Positions 13,940 to 24,210 are shown, numbered from the stretch's first letter. The stretch: DNA of 64,000 nt from Pseudomonas saxonica (GCF_007858365.1 NZ_VFIO01000003.1:310001-374000), one strand, 5' to 3'. Notes: generated by a model not told the origin, from the letters alone. Made by a program: numbers and translations.

Positions 13940-14380
13940 ATGACCACTGAAACAACCAAAATCGACTTCTATATTCTTCCAAGCGCGGCCACATCGGCGC
14001 GGCTGGATTTTGCCTGCAAGCTCACCGAAAAAGCCTGGCGCCTCGGGCATCGGGTCTACCTGCACTGTAGCGACGCCGCGCAACGCCAGGATCTGGATGA
14101 GCGCTTATGGCGCTTCAAGGGCGAGAGCTTTGTGCCCCACAGCCACTTCGAAGATGAACCCGATGGCGTAATTGTCATGGGCCTGAGCGAAGCACCGGCC
14201 AGCCATCAGGATTTATTGATCAACCTGGACCTTAAAGTCCCTGAATTTTTTAAACGCTTTGCCCGTGTGGCCGAAGTCGTGGTCGAAGACCCTGTCGTGC
14301 GACTGGCGGCACGAGAGAGTTTCCGCTTCTACCGCGAACAGGGCTATCCTCTGCAAGACCACAAGCTGCAACGACTTTGA
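13940..14380 (+). CDS. holC: DNA polymerase III subunit chi
   Basis: Chi subunit of the clamp-loader complex, linking polymerase III (through psi) to SSB. The 146-residue protein starts MTTETTKIDFYILPS and carries the HolC family blocks CKLTEKAWRLGHRVYLHCSD and LWRFKGESFVPHSHFEDEPD. It lies 59 bp after pepA and 7 bp before the next small gene. Confidence 0.93.
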   Translation: MTTETTKIDFYILPSAATSARLDFACKLTEKAWRLGHRVYLHCSDAAQRQDLDERLWRFKGESFVPHSHFEDEPDGVIVMGLSEAPASHQDLLINLDLKVPEFFKRFARVAEVVVEDPVVRLAARESFRFYREQGYPLQDHKLQRL

Positions 14381-14387
14381 GCACACG

Positions 14388-14762
14388 ATGGACACCTCCA
14401 ACTCCTCACAAAAAGCTGCGCACCTGCTCGACGACCTTGAATCCATTCGCCAATTGCTGGGCGATGATGGTCTGCAGCCGCCGCTACTGACCGAAATGGT
14501 GGGCGCCGAAGGGGCCCAGATCCCCCTGCTGTCTGAAGCCATCGACGACGAGAACCAGATGCCGCTGGTCGGTATTGCACCCGCACCGAAGGCGCAAAAA
14601 CAGCCGGACGCCCTGCTCGTGCACCTGGACAACGAGCTGCGCACAGCGGCGCACTCGATCATGCAAGACGTGATCAACGACTTCACGCCGCATATCGAAA
14701 CCGAAATTAAACGCCGCCTTGAAGCGCACATGGAGCGCCTGCTGGCGCAGCACCAGAGCTGA
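14388..14762 (+). CDS. Conserved hypothetical protein between holC and valS
   Basis: A 124-residue acidic protein with ATG at 14388-14390, 7 bp after holC. No signal peptide or membrane segment is visible. The N-terminal half is acidic and proline/leucine rich, and the last ~45 residues (LRTAAHSIMQDVINDFTPHI onward) look like an amphipathic helix. The same position is occupied by an uncharacterised gene in P. aeruginosa (PA3833 region, from memory). The operon suggests a housekeeping, possibly replisome-linked role, but nothing in the sequence proves it. Confidence 0.75.
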   Translation: MDTSNSSQKAAHLLDDLESIRQLLGDDGLQPPLLTEMVGAEGAQIPLLSEAIDDENQMPLVGIAPAPKAQKQPDALLVHLDNELRTAAHSIMQDVINDFTPHIETEIKRRLEAHMERLLAQHQS

Positions 14763-14771
14763 GCGATTTCT

Positions 14772-14900
14772 CGTAACCGCTGCCAAAGGCTGCGTCCGAT
14801 TGCCAAGCGATCGCCACCCTGACAACGCGTCCCATCTGACGGATTGCATTGCCTGATTTCACGACGGCTACACCGCCGAACGCAGCCAGCAGTAGCGGCT
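14772..14900. repeat. Degenerate REP pair
   Basis: The left end reads GTAACCGCTGCCAAAGGCTG, and the right end ACGCAGCCAGCAGTAGCGGC is its imperfect inverse. It lies between 14762 and the valS start. A TATACT sequence at 14946, about 50 bp before the valS ATG, is a candidate -10 box outside the repeat. Confidence 0.6.
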
Positions 14901-14994
14901 AATCATTCGCGGCCGCGTACAACTCGCCCTTCGCGTCCCGCCCCGCTATACTTGCCGGCTTTCCTGAATTAATGCCAATAGGGTCCCGCCGCGC

Positions 14995-17841
14995 ATGGAT
15001 AAGACCTACCAGCCGCACGCCATTGAAACTTCCTGGTACAAAACCTGGGAAGAAGAGAATTATTTTGCCCCGCAAGGCGCGGGCGACCCGTACACCATCA
15101 TGATTCCGCCGCCGAACGTCACCGGCAGCCTGCACATGGGTCACGGCTTCAACAACGCGATCATGGACGCCCTGATCCGTTTCCGCCGCATGCAGGGTCG
15201 CAACACCCTGTGGCAGCCGGGCACCGACCACGCGGGCATCGCCACCCAAATGCTGGTTGAGCGCCAAATTGAAGCCCAGGGCCTGAACCGCCACGATCTG
15301 GGCCGCGAGAAGTTCCTCGACAAAATCTGGGAATGGAAAGATCAATCGGGTGGCAATATCAGCCGTCAGATTCGTCGCCTCGGCTCGTCCGTAGACTGGA
15401 GCCGCGAACGTTTCACCATGGACGACGGCCTGTCCGAAGCCGTGAAGGAAGCGTTCGTGCGCCTGCACGAAGACGGCCTGATCTACCGCGGCAAGCGTCT
15501 GGTCAACTGGGACACCAAGTTGCACACGGCCATTTCCGATCTTGAAGTGGAAAACCACGACGAGAAAGGTTTCCTGTGGAACCTGCGTTACCCACTGGCC
15601 GACGGTGCGAAAACCGCTGATGGCCTGGATTACCTGGTCGTGGCTACAACCCGCCCTGAAACCATGCTGGGCGACGCAGCTGTAGCCGTGAACCCCGAAG
15701 ATGAACGCTATAAAGCCCTGATCGGAAAATTCGTCGAGCTGCCGCTGGTCGGCCGCCGCATTCCGATCATTGCTGACGACTACTGTGATCCTGAGTTCGG
15801 TACCGGTTGTGTGAAAATCACCCCGGCTCACGACTTCAACGACTACGAAGTCGGCAAGCGCCACAACCTGCCGCTGCTCAACATCTTCGACAAAAACGCC
15901 GCCGTACTGCCTGCCGCTCAAGTGTTCAACCTTGATGGCACGTTGAACGACAGCGTCGACGGCACCCTGCCGGCCAAGTACGCCGGCCTGGATCGCTTCG
16001 AAGCGCGCAAGCAAATCGTCGCCGATCTGGATGCTGCTGGTTTGCTGGTCAGCGTCGATGATCACGCCCTGAAAGTGCCAAAAGGCGACCGTTCGGGCAC
16101 CGTCATCGAGCCATGGTTGACCGACCAGTGGTACGTATCGACCAAGCCGCTGGCCGAGCCTGCCATTGCTGCCGTTGAAGACGGTCGCATTGCATTCGTG
16201 CCTAAACAGTACGAAAACATGTACTTCTCGTGGATGCGCGACATCCAGGACTGGTGCATCAGCCGTCAACTGTGGTGGGGCCATCGCATTCCGGCCTGGT
16301 ATGACGAGTCGGGCAAGGTCTATGTGGGCCGCGACGAAGCTGAAGTGCGTGCCAAGAACAACCTGGGCCCGGACGTTGCGCTGCAACAGGACAACGACGT
16401 ACTCGACACCTGGTTCAGTTCGGGTCTGTGGACCTTCTCCACCCTGGGCTGGCCGGAAAAAACCGACGCGCTGAAAACCTTCCACTCCACTGACGTGCTG
16501 GTGACGGGCTTCGACATCATTTTCTTCTGGGTTGCCCGGATGATCATGCTCACCATGCACTTGGTGAAAAACGAAGACGGCACCCCGCAAGTTCCGTTCA
16601 AGACAGTGTATGTACACGGTCTGGTGCGTGACGGTCAGGGCCAGAAGATGTCCAAGTCCAAAGGCAACGTACTGGACCCGCTGGACATCATCGACGGCAT
16701 TGAACTCGAAGACCTGGTGGCTAAACGCACCTCGGGCCTGATGCAGCCAAAACTGCTGAAGAAAATCGAAAAGCAGACCCGCGACGAATTCGCTGACGGT
16801 ATCGCCAGCTACGGCACCGATGCCCTGCGTTTCACCTTCTGCTCGCTGGCGTCCACCGGTCGCGACATCAAGTTCGACATGGGCCGCGTTGAAGGCTATC
16901 GCAACTTCTGCAACAAGATCTGGAACGCTGCACGCTACGTGCTGGACAAGGGCGAAGACTGCGGCCAGAACGGCGAAGCCTATGAGCTGTCGCTGGCAGA
17001 CCGCTGGATCATCTCGCAGTTGCAACGCACTGAAGCCGAAGTGACCCGTCACCTCGACCAGTTCCGTTTTGACCTTGCGGCACAGGCCCTGTACGAGTTT
17101 ATCTGGAACCAGTACTGCGACTGGTACCTGGAACTGTCCAAGCCTGTGCTGTGGGACGAGAACGCCCCGGTTGAACGTCAGCGTGGCACCCGCCGCACGC
17201 TGGTTCGGGTGCTGGAAGTGGCATTGCGCCTGGCTCACCCGTTCATGCCATTCATCACCGAAGAAATCTGGCAGCGCATCGCGCCGCTGGCCGGCGTTGA
17301 AGGCAAAACCATCATGCTGCAACCGTGGCCAGTACCGAACGAGGCGCGCATCGACCAGGCCGCCGAAGACGATATCGAATGGCTCAAGGGCCTGATGCTG
17401 GGTATTCGCAACATTCGTGGCGAAATGAACATCGGCCCGGGCAAGCCATTGCAGATCTACCTGAAAAACGTCAGCAGCGAAGATCAACGCCGCCTGACCG
17501 AGAATGATGCCCTGCTCAAAAAGCTGGCTAAACTCGAATCGATCACCGTGCTGCAAGACGGCGCCGAAGCACCACTGTCGGCTACCGCACTGGTAGGCGA
17601 GATGGAAGTGCTGGTGCCCATGGCCGGCCTGATCGACAAAGATGCAGAGTTGGCGCGCCTGGACAAGGAAATCCAGCGTCTGAACGGCGAAGTGGCCCGC
17701 GTAGGTGGAAAACTCTCTAACGCCGCGTTCGTTGACAAAGCTCCGGCCGAAGTCATCGAAAAAGAACGAACCAAGTTGGCCGAAGCCGAACAGGCCTTGA
17801 GCAAACTGGCCGAACAGCACGCGCGGATTTCCAGCCTGTAA
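14995..17841 (+). CDS. valS: Valine-tRNA ligase
   Basis: Class I aminoacyl-tRNA synthetase charging tRNA-Val, with an editing domain for mischarged threonine. The 948-residue protein has the HIGH-type motif HMGH at 47-50 and KMSKS at 551-555. The CP1 editing insert lies between them, followed by the anticodon-binding domain. A C-terminal coiled coil of about 65 residues is rich in Glu, Lys and Ala (from [12 protein letters not shown]). It is followed by a strong hairpin at 17858-17907. Confidence 0.98.
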   Translation: MDKTYQPHAIETSWYKTWEEENYFAPQGAGDPYTIMIPPPNVTGSLHMGHGFNNAIMDALIRFRRMQGRNTLWQPGTDHAGIATQMLVERQIEAQGLNRHDLGREKFLDKIWEWKDQSGGNISRQIRRLGSSVDWSRERFTMDDGLSEAVKEAFVRLHEDGLIYRGKRLVNWDTKLHTAISDLEVENHDEKGFLWNLRYPLADGAKTADGLDYLVVATTRPETMLGDAAVAVNPEDERYKALIGKFVELPLVGRRIPIIADDYCDPEFGTGCVKITPAHDFNDYEVGKRHNLPLLNIFDKNAAVLPAAQVFNLDGTLNDSVDGTLPAKYAGLDRFEARKQIVADLDAAGLLVSVDDHALKVPKGDRSGTVIEPWLTDQWYVSTKPLAEPAIAAVEDGRIAFVPKQYENMYFSWMRDIQDWCISRQLWWGHRIPAWYDESGKVYVGRDEAEVRAKNNLGPDVALQQDNDVLDTWFSSGLWTFSTLGWPEKTDALKTFHSTDVLVTGFDIIFFWVARMIMLTMHLVKNEDGTPQVPFKTVYVHGLVRDGQGQKMSKSKGNVLDPLDIIDGIELEDLVAKRTSGLMQPKLLKKIEKQTRDEFADGIASYGTDALRFTFCSLASTGRDIKFDMGRVEGYRNFCNKIWNAARYVLDKGEDCGQNGEAYELSLADRWIISQLQRTEAEVTRHLDQFRFDLAAQALYEFIWNQYCDWYLELSKPVLWDENAPVERQRGTRRTLVRVLEVALRLAHPFMPFITEEIWQRIAPLAGVEGKTIMLQPWPVPNEARIDQAAEDDIEWLKGLMLGIRNIRGEMNIGPGKPLQIYLKNVSSEDQRRLTENDALLKKLAKLESITVLQDGAEAPLSATALVGEMEVLVPMAGLIDKDAELARLDKEIQRLNGEVARVGGKLSNAAFVDKAPAEVIEKERTKLAEAEQALSKLAEQHARISSL

Positions 17842-17857
17842 AAAAGCTGCGCACCTG

Positions 17858-17907
17858 ATCGCGGGCAAGGCCTTAGTTCTGAAAGGAACCAAGGCCTTGC
17901 CCGCGAT
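17858..17907. terminator. Long hairpin after valS (REP-like and probable terminator)
   Basis: Perfect 17-bp arms 17858-17874 and 17891-17907, extended inward by 4 more pairs after one mismatch, with a 6-nt loop and TTGCTTTT following. It lies 16 bp past the valS stop. The arm sequence ATCGCGGGCAAGGCC resembles a second Pseudomonas dispersed palindrome family, so it may be repeat and terminator at once. Confidence 0.75.
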
Positions 17908-17930
17908 TGCTTTTGTGGAATGAATTGAAC

Positions 17931-18947
17931 ATGACAACCCCACGCACTTCCAAAGCCACACGCCACAAGCCCAAGGCTGCCAGCGATAACACGCCGGCTG
18001 CCCCTCGGGTCAAGCCGAGCCTGCACCCGCGCAACCGCCATCAGGGCCGTTACGACTTCCCGCAGTTGATATCGGTCTGCCCTGAGCTGGCAGAGTTCGT
18101 GATCATCAACCCGTACGGCAAAGAGAGCATCGACTTCGCCAACCCGGATGCCGTGCGCGTCTTCAACCGTGCGCTGCTCAAGGCGTTCTACGGTATCGCC
18201 CACTGGGACATTCCGGCTGACTACCTGTGCCCGCCTGTGCCCGGTCGCGCTGACTACGTGCACTTCCTGGCCGACCTGCTGGCTTCCATGAACGATGGCG
18301 TCATCCCGCGTGGCCCGAGCGTGCGCGTGCTGGACATCGGCATGGGTGCAAACTGCGTTTACCCGCTGATTGGTCACAGCGAATACCGCTGGCAGTTCCT
18401 GGGCACCGAAGTTGACCCCACAGCGGTCAAGGCCGCCAAGGCGATCGTGCAGTCCAACGGGTTGAACAAAGCCATCAGCCTGCGTTTGCAGCCTGACCCG
18501 AAGAAGATCCTGCTGGACGTTCTGGACAACACCGAGCGTTTTGAACTGAGCATGTGCAACCCGCCGTTCCACGCGTCTATCGACGAAGCCACACGGGGCA
18601 GCGAGCGTAAATGGCGCGCACTGGGCAAGGCTGATCCCAAGCGCAAACTGCCCGTACTGAACTTTGGCGGTCAAGCGGCTGAATTGTGGTGCGAAGGTGG
18701 TGAGCAGCGCTTTGTGACCCAGCTGATTCGTGAAAGCGTACAAGTGGGCCGTCAGGTGCTGTGGTTCAGCGTGCTGGTGTCCAAGGCGTCCAACTTGCCG
18801 GCGATCCAGACTGCCCTGAAAAAAGCCGGTGCGCGCGAAAGCCAGGTGGTCGACATGTCACAGGGCAACAAGCAAAGCCGCTTTGTCGCCTGGACATTCC
18901 ATGACAAAGAGCAGCAGCAGATGTGGCGCGAGAAAAACTGGAAGTAA
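17931..18947 (+). CDS. rlmF: 23S rRNA (adenine1618-N6)-methyltransferase
   Basis: Adds a methyl group to A1618 of 23S rRNA using S-adenosylmethionine. The 338-residue protein starts at ATG 17931, because the upstream in-frame ATG at 17907 lies in the terminator hairpin. The N-terminus is basic. The SAM-binding block [18 protein letters not shown] and the N6-adenine methylase motif NPPFHAS are visible. Downstream is a perfect bidirectional terminator. Confidence 0.95.
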   Translation: MTTPRTSKATRHKPKAASDNTPAAPRVKPSLHPRNRHQGRYDFPQLISVCPELAEFVIINPYGKESIDFANPDAVRVFNRALLKAFYGIAHWDIPADYLCPPVPGRADYVHFLADLLASMNDGVIPRGPSVRVLDIGMGANCVYPLIGHSEYRWQFLGTEVDPTAVKAAKAIVQSNGLNKAISLRLQPDPKKILLDVLDNTERFELSMCNPPFHASIDEATRGSERKWRALGKADPKRKLPVLNFGGQAAELWCEGGEQRFVTQLIRESVQVGRQVLWFSVLVSKASNLPAIQTALKKAGARESQVVDMSQGNKQSRFVAWTFHDKEQQQMWREKNWK

Positions 18948-18967
18948 ATGCGCAATAGCTTGGGCAT

Positions 18968-19009
18968 AAAAAAGCCGCGCTTCGGAGTGATCCGAAGCGC
19001 GGCTTTTTT
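18968..19009. terminator. Bidirectional rho-independent terminator rlmF / hupN
   Basis: Perfect 19-bp arms, AAAAAAGCCGCGCTTCGGA and its inverse, with a 4-nt loop and T-runs on both strands, between the converging rlmF and hupN. Confidence 0.95.
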
Positions 19010-19018
19010 ACAACAGTC

Positions 19019-19300
19019 TTACTTGTTAACAGCGTCAGTCAGGCCTTTGGCCACAACGAGCTTGATAACTTTTTTGGCAGCGATTTCGATGGCAGCGCCA
19101 GTCGAAGGGTTACGGCCAGTACGGGCAGGACGCTCGGTCACTTTCAGTTTGCCAATACCTGGCAGAGTGATTTCGCCGCCATTTTCCAATTGATCAGCAA
19201 CGATCTGAGCCAGTTGGTCCAGAGCATTACGCGCGGTAGTTTTCGGCGCGTCGATAGCTTCAGCGATATCAGCGATCAGTTGGTCTTTAGTCATAGCCAT
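19019..19300 (-). CDS. hupN: HU-family DNA-binding protein (HupN type)
   Basis: Small histone-like nucleoid protein that bends DNA without strong sequence preference. The 93-residue product MAMTKDQLIADIAEAIDAPK has the HU signature GKLKVTERPARTGRNPSTG, which includes the DNA-binding arm. From memory, P. putida carries its hupN next to valS/yejK, which suggests this paralog and not hupA or hupB. GGAAGGA lies 8-9 nt before the first ATG (19298-19300); the second ATG (19294) is the alternative. Confidence 0.88.
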   Translation of the reverse strand: MAMTKDQLIADIAEAIDAPKTTARNALDQLAQIVADQLENGGEITLPGIGKLKVTERPARTGRNPSTGAAIEIAAKKVIKLVVAKGLTDAVNK

Positions 19301-19698
19301 TGAGATGGTCCTTCCCTATCAAATTCATTTGGTTTGCAGAGTGCAAAGTCAGCTATCGAGCCAGATCTCAGGGGTCTGGCACGCCCGTTGGCTTTCACGA
19401 CGAATCGCGGATGTAGAGTGCTAAAACGGGGTTTGGTTCGACCTGACACTTGCTGAATGCATGCTTTGCGCCATTACACAGCGCAAGACCGGGCAAAACT
19501 AGCACAGAGACGGCTAAATATCCGCCTCTACCTAGCCATTTGGTCAGCTTTATCGCTCTAAATCAGTAAAAAAGCCCATACGGGCGATCACAAGCCCCCT
19601 AAACACGGCCGCAAAGACTGCCCCGGCGCTCAGGTGGGTTACACTTGGCGCTTTTGCGGGGTGTGCGCCCTGCCCTCTCATTACTCACCGAGAAGCCC
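19301..19698. other. Intergenic region hupN / yejK
   Basis: 398 bp without a supported gene between the divergent hupN and yejK; it must hold both promoters. A small stem GCCC-ATAC-GGGC at 19574-19585 is preceded by six A on the plus strand, so it looks like a terminator for a minus-strand transcript although no minus-strand gene lies to its right. TACACT near 19638 may be a -10 for yejK. Confidence 0.4.
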
Positions 19699-20703
19699 AT
19701 GCCGATCCGTCACTGCATCGTCCATTTGATTGAAAAAAAACCCGACGGTACGCCCGCTGTTCTCCACGCCCGCGACTCTGAACTGGCCGAGTCCCAAGCC
19801 ATCGAGAACATGCTCGCGGACCTCAACGAAAGCTATAACGCCAAGCAAGGTAAAGCCTGGGGTTTTTTCCATGCTGAGTCTGGCGCGCACCCGTTCAGTG
19901 GCTGGCTCAAAGAGTATCTGGACGGCGGCAAGGATTTCACCGCGTTCAGCCGCGTCGCCGTCGAGCATCTGCAAAAGCTGATGGAGGAATCCAACCTCTC
20001 AGTGGGCGGGCACGTGCTGTTTGCTCACTACCAGCAAGGCATGACTGACTATCTGGCCATCGCCTTGCTGCACCACAGTGACGGCGTGGCAGTGAACCAG
20101 GAGCTGGATGTGACCCCCTCGCGTCATCTGGATCTTGGCCAACTGCACCTGGCCGCCCGCATCAACATTTCCGAATGGCAAAACAACAAGCAGTCCAAGC
20201 AATACATTTCGTTCATCAAAGGTAAAAACGGCAAGAAGGTTTCGGAATACTTCCGCGACTTTATCGGCTGCCAGGAAGGTGTCGACGGCCCGGGCGAAAC
20301 CCGAACGCTGCTCAAAGCCTTCAGCGATTTTGTTGAGAGCGAAGACCTGCCGGAAGAGTCCGCACGCGAAAAGACCAAAACACTGGTTGATTACGCCAGC
20401 AGCCAGGCCAAGATCGGTGAACCGATGGGCCTCGAAGAATTGTCCGAGCTGATTGACGAAGAGCGCCCCAAAGCCTTTTACGACCATATCCGCAACAAGG
20501 ATTACGGCCTGTCGCCAGAAATCCCGGCTGACAAACGCACCCTTAACCAGTTCCGTCGGTTCACTGGCCGTGCTGAAGGCCTGTCCATCAGTTTTGAAGC
20601 GCACCTGCTGGGCTCCAAGATCGAGTTCGACGAAGAAGCCGGTACCTTGGTCATCAAAGGCCTGCCGACCCAACTGCTCGACCAGCTCAAGCGCAGCAAA
20701 TAA
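19699..20703 (+). CDS. yejK: Nucleoid-associated protein YejK (NdpA family)
   Basis: Cytosolic nucleoid-associated protein of the 37-kDa NdpA/YejK family; its molecular role is poorly known. ATG 19699 ([20 protein letters not shown]) gives 334 residues, matching the family. The longer frame to 19645 adds non-conserved residues. It shares one base with the following glutaredoxin-like gene (TAATG). Confidence 0.93.
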   Translation: MPIRHCIVHLIEKKPDGTPAVLHARDSELAESQAIENMLADLNESYNAKQGKAWGFFHAESGAHPFSGWLKEYLDGGKDFTAFSRVAVEHLQKLMEESNLSVGGHVLFAHYQQGMTDYLAIALLHHSDGVAVNQELDVTPSRHLDLGQLHLAARINISEWQNNKQSKQYISFIKGKNGKKVSEYFRDFIGCQEGVDGPGETRTLLKAFSDFVESEDLPEESAREKTKTLVDYASSQAKIGEPMGLEELSELIDEERPKAFYDHIRNKDYGLSPEIPADKRTLNQFRRFTGRAEGLSISFEAHLLGSKIEFDEEAGTLVIKGLPTQLLDQLKRSK

Positions 20704-21077
20704 TGTTCAACGGGATTCTGAAGAAAGTCCTGTTTGTTCTGATCGTGGTGGTGGTGTTTCAGAATTGGGGCAAAATCCAGCGGGTATTGAACCCTTCGGG
20801 TGTTGTATCCGAGCAAACCCGGGCCGACGCCCGGGTCGTGCTGTATGCCACGCAGTGGTGTGGTTACTGCAAGGCCACGCGGCGTTTTCTAGACGAGAAA
20901 GGTATCCCGTTCAAAGAGTTCGATATCGACAAGGATGCAACCGCACGTGAGGCCTACGAGGCGCTGGGCGGACGCGGGATACCTATACTGGATGTCAACG
21001 GGACGTTGATCAGAGACTTCAAGCCGGAAGCGATAGAGGCGGCGTTGAAGTCACCCGCAAAAGCGCCCTCACCCTAA
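20703..21077 (+). CDS. Membrane-anchored glutaredoxin-like protein
   Basis: A 124-residue protein with one hydrophobic N-terminal segment (about 7-20, VLFVLIVVVVFQ), then a glutaredoxin/NrdH-like fold with redox motif Cys53-Gly-Tyr-Cys56 and cis-proline region GGRGIPILDVNG. It is likely anchored in the inner membrane; which side the thioredoxin fold faces cannot be decided by eye. Its ATG overlaps the yejK stop by one base, so the two are co-transcribed. The last residues (SPAKAPSP) run up to the start of the tandem array and may have been altered by it. Confidence 0.85.
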   Translation: MFNGILKKVLFVLIVVVVFQNWGKIQRVLNPSGVVSEQTRADARVVLYATQWCGYCKATRRFLDEKGIPFKEFDIDKDATAREAYEALGGRGIPILDVNGTLIRDFKPEAIEAALKSPAKAPSP

Positions 21078-21462
21078 CCCTCTCCCAGAGGGAGAGGGGA
21101 CTAAAAGCAGATTCGCCCTACACCTCAGATCAAGCTCCCTCTCCCAGAGGGAGAGGGGACTAAAAGCAGATTCGCCCTACACCTCAGATCAAGCTCCCTC
21201 TCCCAGAGGGAAAGGGGACTAAAAGCAGATTCGCGCTACACCTCAGATCAAGCTCCCTCTCCCAGAGGGAAAGGGGACTAAAAGCAGATTCGCGCTACAC
21301 CTCAGATCAAGCTCCCTCTCCCAGAGGGAGAGGGGAATAAAAGCAGATTCGCGCTACGCCTCAGATCAAGCTCCCTCTCCCAGAGGGAGAGGGGAATAAA
21401 AGCAGATTCGCGCTACGCCTCAGATCAAGCTCCCTCTCCCTCTGGGAGAGGGCTGGGGTGAG
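21078..21462. repeat. 59-bp tandem repeat array, six copies plus a terminal half copy
   Basis: Copies begin at 21078, 21137, 21196, 21255, 21314, 21373 and 21432, exactly 59 bp apart. Each starts with a hairpin CCCTCTCCCAGAGGGAGAGG and continues with a 37-bp linker starting ACTAAAAGCAGATTCG. Copies differ at only a few bases (GAGAGG/GAAAGG, CTACACC/CTACGCC, GGGGACT/GGGGAAT). The last copy is cut short and ends with the opposite end sequence (GGCTGGGGTGAGGG), so the whole array is an expanded form of the element at 5120-5224. There is no variable spacer, so it is not CRISPR. Confidence 0.95.
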
Positions 21463-21727
21463 GGTTTGCGCACCCCACCTGACTCAGCACTAGACACTCC
21501 TTGGCGCTCTTCCTGAGCTTTTTGATCAGCCGTTCCTGACGCAACGCTTCGCCTTTATCAGGCCAGGACTCGACATACACCAGCGCCACTGCCGGGCTCG
21601 AGGCAAAAAATCGCGCGCCCTTGCCCGTTTGATGCTTGGCAAAACGGCGCACCGGATCATCGCTGATCCCGCAATACAACGAACCATTGGCCGCCCTGAC
21701 CAAATACACAAACCAGGGTTTACTCAC
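21425..21727 (-). CDS. GIY-YIG nuclease superfamily protein (YhbQ-like, UPF0213)
   Basis: Small single-domain GIY-YIG protein, 100 residues, with the domain opening [17 protein letters not shown] and the arginine block [17 protein letters not shown]. Function of this family is uncertain (nuclease fold, possibly DNA repair). The real domain ends near residue 85; the last ~13 residues ([13 protein letters not shown]) are translated from the tandem array, so the natural stop has been displaced. It overlaps the upstream NTF2-like gene by 8 bp. Confidence 0.85.
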   Translation of the reverse strand: MSKPWFVYLVRAANGSLYCGISDDPVRRFAKHQTGKGARFFASSPAVALVYVESWPDKGEALRQERLIKKLRKSAKECLVLSQVGCANPHPSPLPEGEGA

Positions 21728-22184
21728 GGCCAGCCTGAAAGGCTTTAAGGCCTTTTAGCGCCTGCCCCCGTATCGCGTTTTTTACCCACGGCGTCCACCC
21801 CAACAGCAGCCCCTTGATACCCAAGGCCTGACGCGACCAACGCCATAGATCAAAATGATCATGGTGTTCGCAAATCTTGCCGTCCCGAAATACAAACCGG
21901 GCCTCAATATCATTGATCACCACCGCCCCGCTCTGACTGAACACATAGGTCGCCACCCAATGAGCGCTGCCCGTCTGCGCGTCGGCCTGCACTCGGTCAA
22001 AGGTCAGCGTAAAGTCTTTGGCCCGGGCCGTCAGCATGCGCCACATATCGCCAGCATTGCGGCCACGCAGCTCACCGAATACCGGGTCGCTGAACACCAC
22101 GTCGTCGGTGTAACAGGCTGCCATCGCTTCGGCATCAAGGCGTTGGAAAGCTTCATAGAAATGGGTGATCAACGCTTGGCTCAT
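21720..22184 (-). CDS. NTF2-like (SnoaL-type) protein
   Basis: A 154-residue protein of the NTF2-like fold: [20 protein letters not shown], then [18 protein letters not shown] and a C-terminal [16 protein letters not shown] block. Such proteins are small-ligand binding or isomerase-like; the substrate is unknown. ATG 22184 is chosen over an upstream ATG at 22229 because the conserved helix begins directly after it. It is followed with an 8-bp overlap by the GIY-YIG gene. Confidence 0.82.
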   Translation of the reverse strand: MSQALITHFYEAFQRLDAEAMAACYTDDVVFSDPVFGELRGRNAGDMWRMLTARAKDFTLTFDRVQADAQTGSAHWVATYVFSQSGAVVINDIEARFVFRDGKICEHHDHFDLWRWSRQALGIKGLLLGWTPWVKNAIRGQALKGLKAFQAGRE

Positions 22185-22249
22185 GACAAGGTCCGTTCCA
22201 TTGGAGTATCTGAGCACGATAATCTGCAATCCGCAGAAACACTACGCCT

Positions 22250-23524
22250 TCAGAGTCGTTCGCTTTGCACATTCACATAACGCATGCGCCCCGCTCCCAG
22301 TCCGGCAACGATGGCAGCGACACCAATCACCCCGAAAATCCAGCCCAGCGCACTCCAGCCCCCTGTCACTTCATGCACCACGCCGACGGCCAACGGCCCC
22401 ATGGACGCCACGGTGTAACCAATGCCCTGAGCCATCCCCGACAGGTTGGCCGCCACGTGAGCATCGCGCGAACGCATCACAATCAAAGTCAACGCCAGGC
22501 TGAATGCTCCGCCCTGCCCCAACCCCAGCACAATCGCCCAGCCCCATAAACCGTCAAGCGGCGCATACAGACAGCCGAACAGGCCGGCCAGGGTCATGCT
22601 CATCACCAACACGATCGCCAACCGCTGGTCCTTGCCGCGCGTGGCCAACCAGGGCGCTGTCAGTGCCGTAATCAATTGCACGATGACCGAACCCGACATC
22701 ACCAGCCCGGCCTGAGTTGCCGTCAAACCGCGCCCCATCAAAATGGAAGGCAACCAGCCAAAAACAATGTACGACAGCGACGATTGCAAGCCCATGTACA
22801 ACGTCACTTGCCACGCCAGTGGATCACGCAGCAACCCCCGCACCCGGTAAGCCACTTTATGCGCGCCTTGCCGCTTGCCCGTTTGCGGCAACCAGAAGAT
22901 GGCCGCGATCAGTGCCGGCAATGCCCAAAAGCCCAAGCCCAATGCCCAGCTATTGCCCATTGCATGGCTTAACGGCACCGTGGCACCTGCCGCCAATGCC
23001 GCACCGAGACACAATGCCATGGTGTACACGCCCGTCATCGTGCCCGCATGCCCGGCAAAATCACGCTTGATGATGCCCGGCAGCAATACACCGATCACGC
23101 CAATACTGGCGCCCGCCAAAATGCTCCCGGCAAACAGCCCCACGTCTCCCAACGAACTGCGCAGTGCAATGCCGCCGCCCAGCGTCAGCAATATTCCCAA
23201 CACTACTCGCTCAGTCCCGAAACGCCTCGCCAGTACTGGCGCCAAAGGTGCGAACAGCCCCAGACAGAGCACCGGCAAGGTGGTCAACAAACCCGCCTGA
23301 GCCGCAGACAAACCCAGGCTGTCAGACACTTGCGAGAGTAAAGGCGCCATGCTCGACAGGGCTGGGCGCAGATTCAACGCCACCAGCACCAAACCCAGCA
23401 ACAGCAACCACGGCCGCACGACAACGGGAGGTATGGGCGGCACCTGCTCGTCATCGACTTCGGCGTCAATCAGCAGTTCTTCCAGATCGTCCACAGGGCG
23501 AACAGGCTCGGTGAAGCGGGCCAT
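22250..23524 (-). CDS. MFS transporter, CynX/NimT family
   Basis: Inner-membrane major facilitator with about 12 helices, beginning after a ~40-residue acidic N-terminal tail. The family block is LGLVLVALNLRPALSSMAPL. The CynX/NimT group includes cyanate and nitroimidazole-type exporters; the substrate here is unknown. ATG 23524 has GGAG 8 nt upstream, giving 424 residues; an upstream start at 23548 overlaps the regulator. It directly follows the GntR gene, so the regulator probably controls this transporter. Confidence 0.9.
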   Translation of the reverse strand: MARFTEPVRPVDDLEELLIDAEVDDEQVPPIPPVVVRPWLLLLGLVLVALNLRPALSSMAPLLSQVSDSLGLSAAQAGLLTTLPVLCLGLFAPLAPVLARRFGTERVVLGILLTLGGGIALRSSLGDVGLFAGSILAGASIGVIGVLLPGIIKRDFAGHAGTMTGVYTMALCLGAALAAGATVPLSHAMGNSWALGLGFWALPALIAAIFWLPQTGKRQGAHKVAYRVRGLLRDPLAWQVTLYMGLQSSLSYIVFGWLPSILMGRGLTATQAGLVMSGSVIVQLITALTAPWLATRGKDQRLAIVLVMSMTLAGLFGCLYAPLDGLWGWAIVLGLGQGGAFSLALTLIVMRSRDAHVAANLSGMAQGIGYTVASMGPLAVGVVHEVTGGWSALGWIFGVIGVAAIVAGLGAGRMRYVNVQSERL

Positions 23525-23537
23525 GGTTTTCTCCGGT

Positions 23538-24197
23538 TCAGGGTTCATTGATCAACGTCCGGCAAAGCGCCATCGCCCGTTGCGGATCTTGCTGTTCAAC
23601 AGCCGCCAGCAGGTCAATGTGCAAATCAAACACCGACTGGCGACGAGGCTGGGCTGCCAAAGTCGAACGTATCTGGCTGGTGACGATGCTTGAGGTGTAG
23701 CGATACAACTCACTCAGTGCGGGGTTGTGCGCGGCATCAATCAAGCGTTGGTGAAACAGCAAATCGCAGCCAATAAACGTATCGAGCTCACCGTGGTAAT
23801 GCTGGGCACTTTCCTTCAGAGCCAGATGCAGCAGGCGCAGATCTTCATCCGTGCGCCGCAAAGCCGCCAAGCCAATGGCTTCAACTTCCAGGATGTGCCG
23901 CGTCTCGCGTATTTGCTCCAGCGAGCAGGAAGACAACGCGCGCAAGGTATCCATCGGATCGATGCGTCCTCGTAAATAACTGCCGTCGCCCTGGCGGATC
24001 TCGATCAAACCGGCAAAGGCCAGCACGCGCATGGCTTCGCGCACGGTATTACGGCTGATACCCAGCTCTGCTGCCAGTTCGGGCTCGGTTGGCAAACGCT
24101 GCCCGACCTCCCAGGCGCCTTCTTTTATTCGCGTGCGCAGTTGTTCAAGGGCCTGGTCAACCAGTGAGCGTTTAATCAGTGGGGAAGCTTCTGTCAT
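23538..24197 (-). CDS. GntR-family regulator, FadR/FCD subgroup
   Basis: Transcription factor with an N-terminal winged helix (LPTEPELAAELGISRNTVREAMRVLAFAGLI) and a C-terminal all-helical FCD ligand domain. The 219-residue frame starts at ATG 24195-24197. An upstream in-frame ATG at 24218 lies inside a 19-bp palindrome that is likely the operator, so I reject it. It is co-directional with and 13 bp before the MFS gene, the usual regulator-transporter pair. The ligand is not predictable. Confidence 0.9.
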   Translation of the reverse strand: MTEASPLIKRSLVDQALEQLRTRIKEGAWEVGQRLPTEPELAAELGISRNTVREAMRVLAFAGLIEIRQGDGSYLRGRIDPMDTLRALSSCSLEQIRETRHILEVEAIGLAALRRTDEDLRLLHLALKESAQHYHGELDTFIGCDLLFHQRLIDAAHNPALSELYRYTSSIVTSQIRSTLAAQPRRQSVFDLHIDLLAAVEQQDPQRAMALCRTLINEP

Positions 24198-24210
24198 GAA
24201 ATTCGCCTTT

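Noticed and set aside
14899..17961. A 1,020-codon minus-strand open frame covering valS
   Set aside because: Exact antisense of ValS, with composition typical of a shadow frame and no family resemblance.
21078..21462. CRISPR-like regular spacing
   Set aside because: The units are head-to-tail identical with no variable spacers, and there are no cas genes nearby.
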